The notes under the pieces: model-generated
What the model was told of the DNA's origin: nothing
Databases searched by the model: none
Seen by the model: the letters and a program-made list of their open reading frames with translations, nothing else
Source of the DNA: an uncultured Bacteriovoracaceae bacterium
Lineage (GTDB): Bacteria; Bdellovibrionota; Bacteriovoracia; Bacteriovoracales; Bacteriovoracaceae
Direction of reading: 5' to 3'
Assembly (NCBI GenBank): GCA_937931205.1
Contig: CALHBF010000017.1
Location: 1 to 33,512, forward strand
DNA length: 33,512 nt
Shown: one piece after another, positions 8,227-15,954 of the stretch
How the letters are laid out: each line of letters starts with the position of its first letter
How positions within the stretch are numbered: position 1 is the first letter of the stretch
Position numbers and translations under genes: made by a program

Positions 8227-9564
8227 ATGAAATGGATGTCTTTTTTACTTACTCTTGGAGTAATGACTTCTGCTAACGCTGCTACAATTGCAGTAATTGA
8301 TTCAGGTCTTGATTACAAGCACCAGATGATTGCCAAAAATCTTTGGACTAACCCGAATGAAGTTTTTGATAACCGTGACAACGATGGTAACGGCTACCAG
8401 GACGATGTTCATGGTTGGAACTTTGCTGAACAGAATGCTGAGATTATTGATTACAAATATCTTGGAACATTCTCAAATGACCCTTACAAGTTTTTTGAAA
8501 TTCAAGCTAAGCAGTTCATGGGAACTCTTACTGAAGATGACAAGAAATGGGCAAAAGAAAAGTTCGCTGATCCTAATTTCGTAAAAGAAGTTGGTAAGTT
8601 CGGTAACTTTGTTCACGGAACACACGTTGCTGGTATTGCTATCAGAGGAACAACTTCAGAAGCTATGGGGATTAAATTAATTCCTACAGAAGTGAAGCCT
8701 TTCCTTGATGCTCTAAAAGGTAACAAGTCTCTTAACGATAAATCTCTTCGTTGGAAGGCCCTAGAAGCAACTTTCAAAAAGCTTGCTGAAGCTCAAATGG
8801 GACAAATGGCGCTTATTGGTCAGTTCATCAATGGCCACAAGGCCCCTATTGCTAACGGTTCTTTCGGAACGAGCGTTGCTCAAGTGAAAGTGATCACTGA
8901 TAACGCTTTCAGATTAGCTTTCTTCAGAAAACCTAATGAGGAAGAGTCACTTCGTGCAGCTTCTTTATTTGTTAACTCTGTATTGAAAGAAGGTACAAAA
9001 TTCGTTGGCTCAGCTCCAAACACGCTTTTCGTTTTTGCTGCTGGTAACGATGGTACAAACAATGATGAGCTTCCAGTTTCTCCAGCAAACCTTCGTGTTG
9101 ATAATGCGATCACTGTTGCAGCAACTTACCAAGATCAATTCATTGCTCCTTTCTCTTGCTACGGAGTAAAGCACGTTGATGTAGCTGCCCCAGGTATGCT
9201 TATCAATTCTGCTATTCCAGGAGATGAGTACCTAATGGTTTCTGGTACATCTCAGGCCGCTCCTTATGTTGCCAATGTTGCAGCACAAGTGAAAGATGCT
9301 AACCCATCTCTTCGTCCAGTTGAAATCAAGAAGATCCTTATGGAAACTGTTGATAAGAAGAGCTGGCTAGCTGACAAAGTTCTTTCTGGTGGACTTGTGA
9401 ATATGAAGAGAGCTGTTGAGGCTGCAAAACTTTCAAACAGAATGAATGTTGATGGTGCAATTGCTCAATCAAAGATTACTGTTCGTGCAGCAGTTCTTAA
9501 ATCGATCGTAAAAACTCCTGTAATGGATGTTACTCCGATCCCTCTTGCTCCAATGTTTAAGTAG
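8227..9564 (+). CDS. Secreted subtilisin-like serine peptidase (S8), paralog A
   Basis: Subtilase of 445 aa. The start is the ATG at 8227 with AAGGAG 6 nt upstream; the frame also opens at a TTG 21 nt earlier. The signal peptide (1-18, ending SANA) runs straight into the catalytic domain: Asp25 (AVIDSGLD), His130 (HGTHVAG), oxyanion Asn274 (FAAGNDG), Ser342 (SGTSQAAP). No I9-type propeptide is visible, which is unusual for an exported subtilase. DNRDNDGNGYQDDVHG (48-63) looks like a Ca-binding loop. Between the His and Asn motifs is a long helical insertion (about 155-260). Codon usage is biased toward highly expressed codons. A paralog lies immediately downstream. Confidence 0.94.
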   Translation: MKWMSFLLTLGVMTSANAATIAVIDSGLDYKHQMIAKNLWTNPNEVFDNRDNDGNGYQDDVHGWNFAEQNAEIIDYKYLGTFSNDPYKFFEIQAKQFMGTLTEDDKKWAKEKFADPNFVKEVGKFGNFVHGTHVAGIAIRGTTSEAMGIKLIPTEVKPFLDALKGNKSLNDKSLRWKALEATFKKLAEAQMGQMALIGQFINGHKAPIANGSFGTSVAQVKVITDNAFRLAFFRKPNEEESLRAASLFVNSVLKEGTKFVGSAPNTLFVFAAGNDGTNNDELPVSPANLRVDNAITVAATYQDQFIAPFSCYGVKHVDVAAPGMLINSAIPGDEYLMVSGTSQAAPYVANVAAQVKDANPSLRPVEIKKILMETVDKKSWLADKVLSGGLVNMKRAVEAAKLSNRMNVDGAIAQSKITVRAAVLKSIVKTPVMDVTPIPLAPMFK

Positions 9565-9576
9565 TTTTTAACAAAA

Positions 9577-9603
9577 GGCCCCCTCTTTGAGGGGGCTTTT
9601 TTT
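9577..9603 (+). terminator. Rho-independent terminator after first subtilase
   Basis: GCCCCCTC pairs with GAGGGGGC (8 bp, TTT loop), followed by seven T, starting 12 nt after the stop codon. Confidence 0.93.
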
Positions 9604-9675
9604 ATGTTATTCTAGTCGCTTACCCCCTAAATTCTTTTGCTAACCTGTCTTTTTTACACCTTTCCCAATGCTTGA

Positions 9676-9704
9676 TTGAATAATCTCAGACCCTTCGACA
9701 TAAT
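9676..9704 (+). promoter_or_regulatory. Putative promoter of second subtilase gene
   Basis: TTGAAT (9676-9681), a 17-nt spacer and CATAAT (9699-9704) lie 37 nt before the ATG. It sits between a strong terminator and the gene, so a promoter is expected here. Confidence 0.5.
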
Positions 9705-9741
9705 GCGTCCCGATTGGACAAAGCTATCCTGAGGAGTTGAA

Positions 9742-11025
9742 ATGAAATTTACTCTGGCCCTTCTGGCCCTTATCTCTACCGCTCAAGCTGCCACCATCGC
9801 AGTTATTGATTCAGGGGTTGATTATCGCCACAAAGAAATTGCTCCTAAGATGTGGAGCCATCCTAACAGAGGTGTTTCGCAAGTTGTGAATGGATGGAAC
9901 TTTGTTGAAAATAACTCGCAAATTTTTGATTACTCGTTGTTGTCTCGCTATAGCAGCGATGTTTTTAAATATTATGAGATTGAGTCTCGCTTTAACCGCA
10001 ATGCTATGACTGCAGATGATGAATTGTTCATTAAGACAAAATTGACCGAAGAGCTGAAGGGACGATTAAAAGAGTATGGAGTTTATGCCCATGGAACTCA
10101 CGTCGCTGGAATTGCTGCAGCTGGTTCTAATCATAAAATCATGGGGATTAAGTATATCCAGACACCAGTTTCCTCGTTAATGAAGTTAATTAAAGGCGAT
10201 AAAAGTACTGAAAAGGATTATCACCTTTACCTCTACAAAGTGGCCGAGATGCTCGCTGGTAAGCTAACGCCAGTTGTTTCATTTGTTGGTGAGAACAAAG
10301 CTGACGTGGCCAATGGATCTTTTGGGGCTCCATTTAGTTCTGCCCGTGATATCGCAACGCTAGTTTTCCGTGAGATTTTTAAGAAGGAACCTACAGAGAC
10401 AGAAATCTTTAAGGGATCATTCATTTTCCAAACTTTTATGAATAGAAGTTATGCTAAGAGCTTTGGAGCAACACCGAATACACTTTATGTATTTGCTGCC
10501 GGAAATGAAGGACGCAATAACGATATCTTTCCATTCTCTCCAGCGGGAGCAGATGCTCAGAACTCGATTACAGTTGCGGCCAGCTTAGGAAATACTGATA
10601 TTGCGAAATTTTCTAACTATGGTGTTAAGTCAGTTGATGTGGCCGCTCCTGGTGTGAATATTCCATCTGCTGCTCCTGGGACAACAAGAATTGCAATGTC
10701 TGGAACAAGTCAAGCCGCTCCATTTGTGAGTAATCTTGCCGGTAAATTAAAAGATATTAATCCATCATTAACTCCGTCCCAGTTAAAGAAAATTCTGATG
10801 GAAACAGTAGATAAGAAGAGCTTTCTTGCTGGTAAAGTTAAGACTGGCGGAATTGTGAATAGTGCGCGAGCTCAGAGAGCTGCTACTTACTCAGTTAACT
10901 ATGATTTGGATCGTGCGATTGTTATGTCTTACTCAGATATTGCAAGTACAAAGAGCATGATGGAATTAGAGTTTTTTAATGAAGAGCAAAAGTTTGTACC
11001 GATGCCTTCCATCTTCGCTGAATAA
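9742..11025 (+). CDS. Secreted subtilisin-like serine peptidase (S8), paralog B
   Basis: A 427-aa paralog of the preceding subtilase. The signal peptide (1-16, ending AQA) again leads directly into the catalytic domain: Asp23 (AVIDSGVD), His117 (HGTHVAG), Asn255 (FAAGNEG), Ser323 (SGTSQAAP). No propeptide is visible. It lacks the DNDGNG Ca-loop of paralog A, which is replaced by a shorter SHPNRGVSQVV stretch. The helical insertion between His and Asn is kept. Both paralogs share the ILMETVDKKS segment after the Ser motif. AGGAG lies 5 nt before the ATG. Codon use is less biased than in paralog A, suggesting lower expression. Confidence 0.94.
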   Translation: MKFTLALLALISTAQAATIAVIDSGVDYRHKEIAPKMWSHPNRGVSQVVNGWNFVENNSQIFDYSLLSRYSSDVFKYYEIESRFNRNAMTADDELFIKTKLTEELKGRLKEYGVYAHGTHVAGIAAAGSNHKIMGIKYIQTPVSSLMKLIKGDKSTEKDYHLYLYKVAEMLAGKLTPVVSFVGENKADVANGSFGAPFSSARDIATLVFREIFKKEPTETEIFKGSFIFQTFMNRSYAKSFGATPNTLYVFAAGNEGRNNDIFPFSPAGADAQNSITVAASLGNTDIAKFSNYGVKSVDVAAPGVNIPSAAPGTTRIAMSGTSQAAPFVSNLAGKLKDINPSLTPSQLKKILMETVDKKSFLAGKVKTGGIVNSARAQRAATYSVNYDLDRAIVMSYSDIASTKSMMELEFFNEEQKFVPMPSIFAE

Positions 11026-11035
11026 TTTTTTTACC

Positions 11036-11069
11036 TATAAGGCCTAGGAGACTAGGCCTTATATTTTTT
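11036..11069 (+). terminator. Terminator after second subtilase, overlapping the symporter stop codon
   Basis: TATAAGGCCTAG and CTAGGCCTTATA form a perfect 12-bp stem with a GAGA loop, followed by six T on the plus strand. The right arm includes the stop codon of the convergent symporter gene. On the minus strand no T-run follows, so it probably works mainly for the subtilase. Confidence 0.88.
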
Positions 11070-12386
11070 CAGGGCATCTTTAATTTTTGGAAGTAAAATA
11101 TAGCAGGCAATTAGGTTAGGAAAGGCCAGCATCCCATAGAAGGCATCAGATAAATTCAGCACAATCCCTAACTGCGAAATAGAACCAATAAAAATCATCA
11201 CTAGAAAAACAAATCGATAAGTTGGAATAAACTTCTTTCCAAAAATAAATGTAATCCCTTGCTCTCCATAGTATGACCAAGAAATCATTGTCGAAAAAGC
11301 AAAGAGGGCCACAGTAACAGTAACAATGTAGCGGCCAGCAGGACCGAGAACTGATTCGAAGGCCACGGCAGTCATATCTGAGCCCTGAATCCCTGGCATA
11401 CTCCAGGTATTAGTGAGGAGAATGGCAAAGGCAGTGATGCTGCAAACAATAATGGTATCAATAAAAGGTTCAATGAGAGCAACGATACCTTCTTGTACAG
11501 GAGTTGATTTGGCCGCGGAGTGGGCCATGGCCGAAGAACCAAGACCTGCTTCGTTAGAGAAACTAGCTCTCTTAATCCCATTGATAATGACTTCTTTAAT
11601 GGCCACACCAGTGAAGGCCCCTGTGGCCGCAGTTCCGGAGAAAGCACCAGTGATGATTTGTGAGAAGACTTCTGGAATAAGATTGAAATGAGTATAAATA
11701 ATATAAAGAGCACCACCCATGTAGATGAAAATCATAAGAGGTACAAGCTTCTCAGTCACTTTACCAATTCTTTTAATACCACCGATTAGAATAAGACCTG
11801 CAAGAGTGCAAAAGATAAGGCCCGAGGCCCATTTAGGTAATCCGGTTGTTGAAAGAACGACACTGGCCATTTGATTGGCCTGAAACATATTTCCTGCACC
11901 TAAGGAAGAGAGAATAGTGAAGAGAGCATAGATCCAGGCAAGTGGGAGAAACTTTTTAGAGAGTCCGTTTTTAATAACGAACATCGGCCCACCGTTTACA
12001 GTTCCATCGCTGTTAACTTCTCGATGCATCAGAGAGAGTGTTACCTCAGTAAATTTAGTACACATGCCGATGAAGCCTGCCACCCATAACCAGAAGACAG
12101 CACCTGGGCCACCCATAGTAACAGCAACGGCCACACCAGCAATATTACCGAGACCAACTGTTGCAGAAAGAGCGGCGGTTAATGCCTGAAAGTGAGAAAT
12201 TTCACCTTTGTTGGCAGGATCATCATAGTGACCTAGAATGATTTTAATGGCGTGTTTAAAGAATCTAATTTGTGGAAAGCCGAAATAGATGGTGAAGAAA
12301 ATTCCAGAAGAGACCAGCATGATGACAAGGGGAAGACCCCAAACTAAATTGGCAAAGGCGGCCGTCCATTGTTCGATCAAGGCCAT
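11052..12386 (-). CDS. Sodium:alanine/glycine symporter, AGCS family
   Basis: Inner-membrane Na+- or H+-coupled amino-acid importer (family substrates D/L-alanine and glycine). The 444-aa protein is almost entirely hydrophobic helices (about 10-11) and has the AGCS signature around residues 70-120: LSATVGLGNIAGVA, then GGPGAVFWLWVAGF. The conserved FSNEAGLGSSAMAHSAAK stretch is in the middle. The start is supported by AAGAGGAG 7 nt upstream, but this site lies in a perfect inverted repeat with sequence 31 nt further upstream (see separate entry). It follows the NamZ-like gene by 70 nt on the same strand, suggesting co-transcription. Confidence 0.93.
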   Translation of the reverse strand: MALIEQWTAAFANLVWGLPLVIMLVSSGIFFTIYFGFPQIRFFKHAIKIILGHYDDPANKGEISHFQALTAALSATVGLGNIAGVAVAVTMGGPGAVFWLWVAGFIGMCTKFTEVTLSLMHREVNSDGTVNGGPMFVIKNGLSKKFLPLAWIYALFTILSSLGAGNMFQANQMASVVLSTTGLPKWASGLIFCTLAGLILIGGIKRIGKVTEKLVPLMIFIYMGGALYIIYTHFNLIPEVFSQIITGAFSGTAATGAFTGVAIKEVIINGIKRASFSNEAGLGSSAMAHSAAKSTPVQEGIVALIEPFIDTIIVCSITAFAILLTNTWSMPGIQGSDMTAVAFESVLGPAGRYIVTVTVALFAFSTMISWSYYGEQGITFIFGKKFIPTYRFVFLVMIFIGSISQLGIVLNLSDAFYGMLAFPNLIACYILLPKIKDALKKYKA

Positions 12387-12443
12387 GACTCACTCCTCTT
12401 AAATTCATTCAAGAATAAATTAGAACAAATAAAGAGGAGTGAG
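12386..12443 (-). promoter_or_regulatory. RBS-occluding stem-loop in the symporter mRNA leader
   Basis: On the minus strand CTCACTCCTCTT (12443-12432) and AAGAGGAGTGAG (12400-12389) are exact 12-nt reverse complements around a 31-nt AT-rich loop. The downstream arm contains the whole Shine-Dalgarno sequence and ends 2 nt before the ATG. There is no T-run, so it is not a simple terminator. It should hide the ribosome-binding site unless opened by a ligand, temperature, an RNA, or translation of the upstream gene. Confidence 0.7.
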
Positions 12444-12456
12444 GCAAATTAATTTA

Positions 12457-13650
12457 TTAATAGATGAGAATCGATTTTCTCAGCTCTTGGAATTCTGTTT
12501 GATTCTCTTTCATGATTGCTTGATATGCTTCTTCATCTTGGTATTTCTCAACCCAGTGACGAAGTTTATCTGTACCATTGATCAGATCAACAGGTTCTTT
12601 GTGATACTCATACTCATAAGGTGGTACTTTCCACTTAAAATCACTTCCTAGTTCTTTATAGAATTCGCGAAGAAGGTATTGGCAAAGTCTCCAAGGCTCA
12701 AATGATTTTCTATCAGTGACATGAATCTGATAACCGCCGCAAGGAACTCCTGCGTGTTTTTGAAACGTCGGAAGAAAGACCAGAGGTCTTAGAACAAATC
12801 CTTTCAGATTTGCTTTAGCAAGAATTGGTTTTAATTTTTCATGGAAACCAAAGGCTTCAATTCCTGGGTGGCCGATAGTTTCAAGTGACCTTGTTGTTCC
12901 TCTTCCTTCAGAGATGTTACATCCCTCATAAAGAACTGTTCCTACGAAAGTGTAGGCCGCTTCAATGGTCGGAAGATTTGGTGAAGGCATCACCCATGGA
13001 AGTTTTGTATCTTCAAAACTCATCTCACGCTTCCAGCCTTTCATCTCGATCACTGTTAATTTGCAATCTTTTCCGCCCCAGTATTTCTGGTGCATACGTG
13101 CCACTTCACCCATGGTCAGAGCATGACGAACTGGAATAGGATGACGTCCTACGAAGCTTGCGAAATTAAGATCAAGAATATTTCCTTCAAGAGTGAGTCC
13201 ATCAATAGGATTTGGTCTATCAAGAACCACGACTTCAATTCCTTTTTTCTGGCAGGCCTCCATAAGAAGTGTCATGGTGTAGATGTAAGTATAAATACGA
13301 GTACCAACATCTTGCAGATCAACAAAGATATGATCAATCCCTTCGAGCATCTCATCTGTTGGAATACGAGTTTCCGAATATAGAGAATAAACAGGAAGTT
13401 GAAAGAAAGGGTGTTTGTAGTGGGTTGTCTCCACCATATTATCTTGAACATCAGTCACAAATCCGTGCTGAGGCCCGAAAACTTTGATAAGTCGATTGCC
13501 AAAAACACGTTTCATAGCAATGAGACCGTGTTCAAGTTGATTAGTTACAGAAGCACTGTGACAAAGGTAAGCGACTTTTCCTTTGAACTTTTCCTGTAAA
13601 CTAGGTTCAGCAAGAAGGCGATCAAGTCCCGTTAAAACAAGAGATGTCAT
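12457..13650 (-). CDS. namZ: NamZ-like exo-beta-N-acetylmuramidase (DUF1343, GH171 family)
   Basis: The DUF1343 family includes Bacillus subtilis NamZ, which releases terminal MurNAc from peptidoglycan fragments. Family motifs in this 397-aa protein are FGPQHGF (58-64), FVDLQDVGTRIYTYI (109-123), LDRPNPIDG (143-151) and ISEGRGTTR. No signal peptide is visible, unlike the secreted NamZ, so a cytoplasmic role in recycling imported muropeptides is likely (inference). AAGGA lies 7 nt before the ATG. The gene is divergent from the TolC-like gene and upstream of an amino-acid symporter on the same strand, a pairing consistent with use of cell-wall sugars and amino acids. Confidence 0.88.
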   Translation of the reverse strand: MTSLVLTGLDRLLAEPSLQEKFKGKVAYLCHSASVTNQLEHGLIAMKRVFGNRLIKVFGPQHGFVTDVQDNMVETTHYKHPFFQLPVYSLYSETRIPTDEMLEGIDHIFVDLQDVGTRIYTYIYTMTLLMEACQKKGIEVVVLDRPNPIDGLTLEGNILDLNFASFVGRHPIPVRHALTMGEVARMHQKYWGGKDCKLTVIEMKGWKREMSFEDTKLPWVMPSPNLPTIEAAYTFVGTVLYEGCNISEGRGTTRSLETIGHPGIEAFGFHEKLKPILAKANLKGFVLRPLVFLPTFQKHAGVPCGGYQIHVTDRKSFEPWRLCQYLLREFYKELGSDFKWKVPPYEYEYHKEPVDLINGTDKLRHWVEKYQDEEAYQAIMKENQTEFQELRKSILIY

Positions 13651-13717
13651 AAATTTTCCTTTGAAATTTTAAGCTTAAATATCCTAGCCCAAACTTGCCA
13701 AGATAAGTAATAATAAA

Positions 13718-15010
13718 ATGATGAAAAAGATCTTTTGTTTTTTCTTTTTAGTTTCCACTCCTCTCATAGGGGCAACGTGGAATTGGGAGAGTATTTCAGA
13801 GCGAGCAAAGACTGAGAATATGGCCTTGAAAACGGCCAGAGAACAGCTTATTTCAACTGAATATTCTCAAAAAGCGGCCTTAAAAGGTTTCCTTCCCACC
13901 CTGCGCGGAAATATTTCGGCCATGCGTACTGGATCTGAGCGACCAAGTGCTATTGTTACCAATGGTCAGATTGTGAATTCTACTTCGTCTGTTCTCAATG
14001 ATACGGTAGTTACTTCACTTAATTTCAGTCAAAACCTTTTTTCAGGACTTAAAGACTGGTCTCGTTATTCTCAGGCCAAGTGGCAAACTCAGAATAAATA
14101 TTGGTCACTGGTTAAAACCAAAAGTGAAGTGAGTTATTCTTTGAAAGAAGCCTTTTCAAGTCTTCTTTATGCTCAGGAATATGCAGAACTGACCAAAGAA
14201 ATTATTTCTCGTCGAGAAAGTAACTATCAAATTGTAAAAGTGCGCTTTGAGAGCGGGAGAGAGAATAAAGGTTCAGTTCTTCTGGCCCAGGCCTATTTAG
14301 ATCAAGCAAGACTTGATGCCATCATTGCTGCTGATAATCTCTCGGTTGCTAGAAAACAACTTTTCTCATTGATTAACAAAGATGCTTTTGAAGAGTATCG
14401 GGTTGAAGGGGAGCCGCCACTTCTGACGATGAACTTAACTGACGAGGATTTAAAAGAAGTGGCCCTCAATACTCCTGATTACCATCAGGCCTTCTCTATG
14501 GAGAAATCCAGTGAAGAAGAAGTACGGGCCCTTCGTTCTGCTTTTATTCCAAGTCTTGATTTCTCTGCTTCTATTTCTCGCAACAGTCAGTTCTTTTTCC
14601 CTGATGAAAATAATCAGCGCTGGACCCTCGGACTGAATTTATCCATTCCTATTTTTGATGGTCTGAGTGATTACTCAACATTGAAGGGTGCAGTTTCTAA
14701 CAAATATGCGGCAGAAGCGATTAAAAGAAACACTTACCTGACACTGATTCCAAGTATTCGTCAGGCAGTGAATCTCGCACGTCAAAGTGATGTTAAGTTG
14801 AGAGTGGATGCTCGTTTTAGAGAGGCCAGTCAGACCCGTGCAGAGATCGCACGCGCTAAGTACAATAATGGTCTTCTGACTTTTGAAGATTGGGATATTA
14901 TTGAAAGTGAATTGATTAATCGTCAGATTAATTATCTTCAGAGTAAGAGGGATCGCATTGTGAAGTATGCGGCCTTTGAAAAATCTATCGGAAAAGGTTC
15001 TATTGAATGA
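13718..15010 (+). CDS. TolC-family outer membrane efflux protein of a MacAB-like system
   Basis: Outer membrane channel of a tripartite exporter. The 430-aa protein has a signal peptide (about 1-19, ending LIGA) and two repeats of long amphipathic helices as in TolC. Recognisable are the first-helix segment ENMALKTAREQLISTEYS and strand segments such as VTSLNFSQNLFSG and LGLNLSIPIFDG. The start could be either of two adjacent ATGs (13718 or 13721); no strong ribosome-binding site is seen. The last codons overlap the next gene in an ATGA. It is the first gene of an operon with the adaptor and the MacB-like ABC protein. Confidence 0.92.
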   Translation: MMKKIFCFFFLVSTPLIGATWNWESISERAKTENMALKTAREQLISTEYSQKAALKGFLPTLRGNISAMRTGSERPSAIVTNGQIVNSTSSVLNDTVVTSLNFSQNLFSGLKDWSRYSQAKWQTQNKYWSLVKTKSEVSYSLKEAFSSLLYAQEYAELTKEIISRRESNYQIVKVRFESGRENKGSVLLAQAYLDQARLDAIIAADNLSVARKQLFSLINKDAFEEYRVEGEPPLLTMNLTDEDLKEVALNTPDYHQAFSMEKSSEEEVRALRSAFIPSLDFSASISRNSQFFFPDENNQRWTLGLNLSIPIFDGLSDYSTLKGAVSNKYAAEAIKRNTYLTLIPSIRQAVNLARQSDVKLRVDARFREASQTRAEIARAKYNNGLLTFEDWDIIESELINRQINYLQSKRDRIVKYAAFEKSIGKGSIE

Positions 15011-15954
15011 AGAAAATAATTATAGGTGCCGTGGTTGTCATTGTTCTCATCATTGGTGCTTGGTCATACTTAACTTTGCGTAAAGAAGAAGTGAGTTACA
15101 GTTATACTCCTTATGAAGTGAGCATCGGCACACTTTCGATGAGTATTGACGCCACCGGAACTGTTAGTCCAAAAAATCGTTTGGAAATTAAATCACCTAT
15201 TGCCGGTCGAATTGAAGAAATTCTTGTTAAAGAAGGTGAGGATGTGAAGAAGGGCGCTATTCTGGCATGGACTTCTTCGACTGAGAGAGCGGCCCTGCTT
15301 GATGCTGTGAGAACAAAAGGAAAGGAAGAACTGGATCGTTGGGAGGATTTATACAGGCCCACTCCAGTGATTGCTCCGATCAATGGGACATTGATTTTGA
15401 AGGGAATGGAGACAGGACAAAGTTTTTCCAGCACAGATGTGCTTTTTACCATGGCCGATTATCTGATTGTGAAGGCCAATGTTGATGAAACAGATATTGC
15501 TCAAGTGGCCAACAAACAAAAGGCCGTTATTCTGCTGGATGCTTATCCTCAAAATGAAATTCGCGGAAGTGTTACTCATGTGGCCTTCGATTCAACAACG
15601 ACTAACAATGTAACGAGCTACTCGGTCGATGTCCTTCCAGATGAAGTTCCAAGTTTCATGCGCTCAGGTATGACTGCTAACATTACGATCGTGGTTCAAG
15701 CAACAGAGAGTGTAATCACTGTACCTCAGAGTGCAGTGATCGATGATGAAGGATCACCGGCCGTTCTTATTAAAGTGAAAGATTCGTATATTCCAAAAAG
15801 AGTTACTCTTGGAAACAGCAACGGTAGGGAGATTGAAGTCAAAGAGGGTTTGAATTCAGGAGATGTGATTTACATTCGTAGTCTCGCTCTTCAAGGAAAA
15901 CAACAGGGATCAAATCCTTTCATGCCGAGCGGGGGAAGAGGTAGAAGACGTTAA
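15007..15954 (+). CDS. macA: MacA-like periplasmic adaptor with minimal alpha-hairpin
   Basis: Membrane fusion protein linking the inner-membrane MacB-like transporter to the outer membrane channel. In 315 aa: an N-terminal TM anchor (about 3-24), a lipoyl half ending IAGRIEEILVKEGEDVKKG, only about 30 residues (roughly 95-120) before the second lipoyl half VIAPINGTLILKGMETGQ, then a beta-barrel and a membrane-proximal domain, and a basic tail GRGRRR. E. coli MacA is longer and has an extended helical hairpin here, so this adaptor essentially lacks it. Start and stop overlap the neighbours (ATGA and TAATG), so the three genes are coupled. Confidence 0.9.
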   Translation: MKKIIIGAVVVIVLIIGAWSYLTLRKEEVSYSYTPYEVSIGTLSMSIDATGTVSPKNRLEIKSPIAGRIEEILVKEGEDVKKGAILAWTSSTERAALLDAVRTKGKEELDRWEDLYRPTPVIAPINGTLILKGMETGQSFSSTDVLFTMADYLIVKANVDETDIAQVANKQKAVILLDAYPQNEIRGSVTHVAFDSTTTNNVTSYSVDVLPDEVPSFMRSGMTANITIVVQATESVITVPQSAVIDDEGSPAVLIKVKDSYIPKRVTLGNSNGREIEVKEGLNSGDVIYIRSLALQGKQQGSNPFMPSGGRGRRR

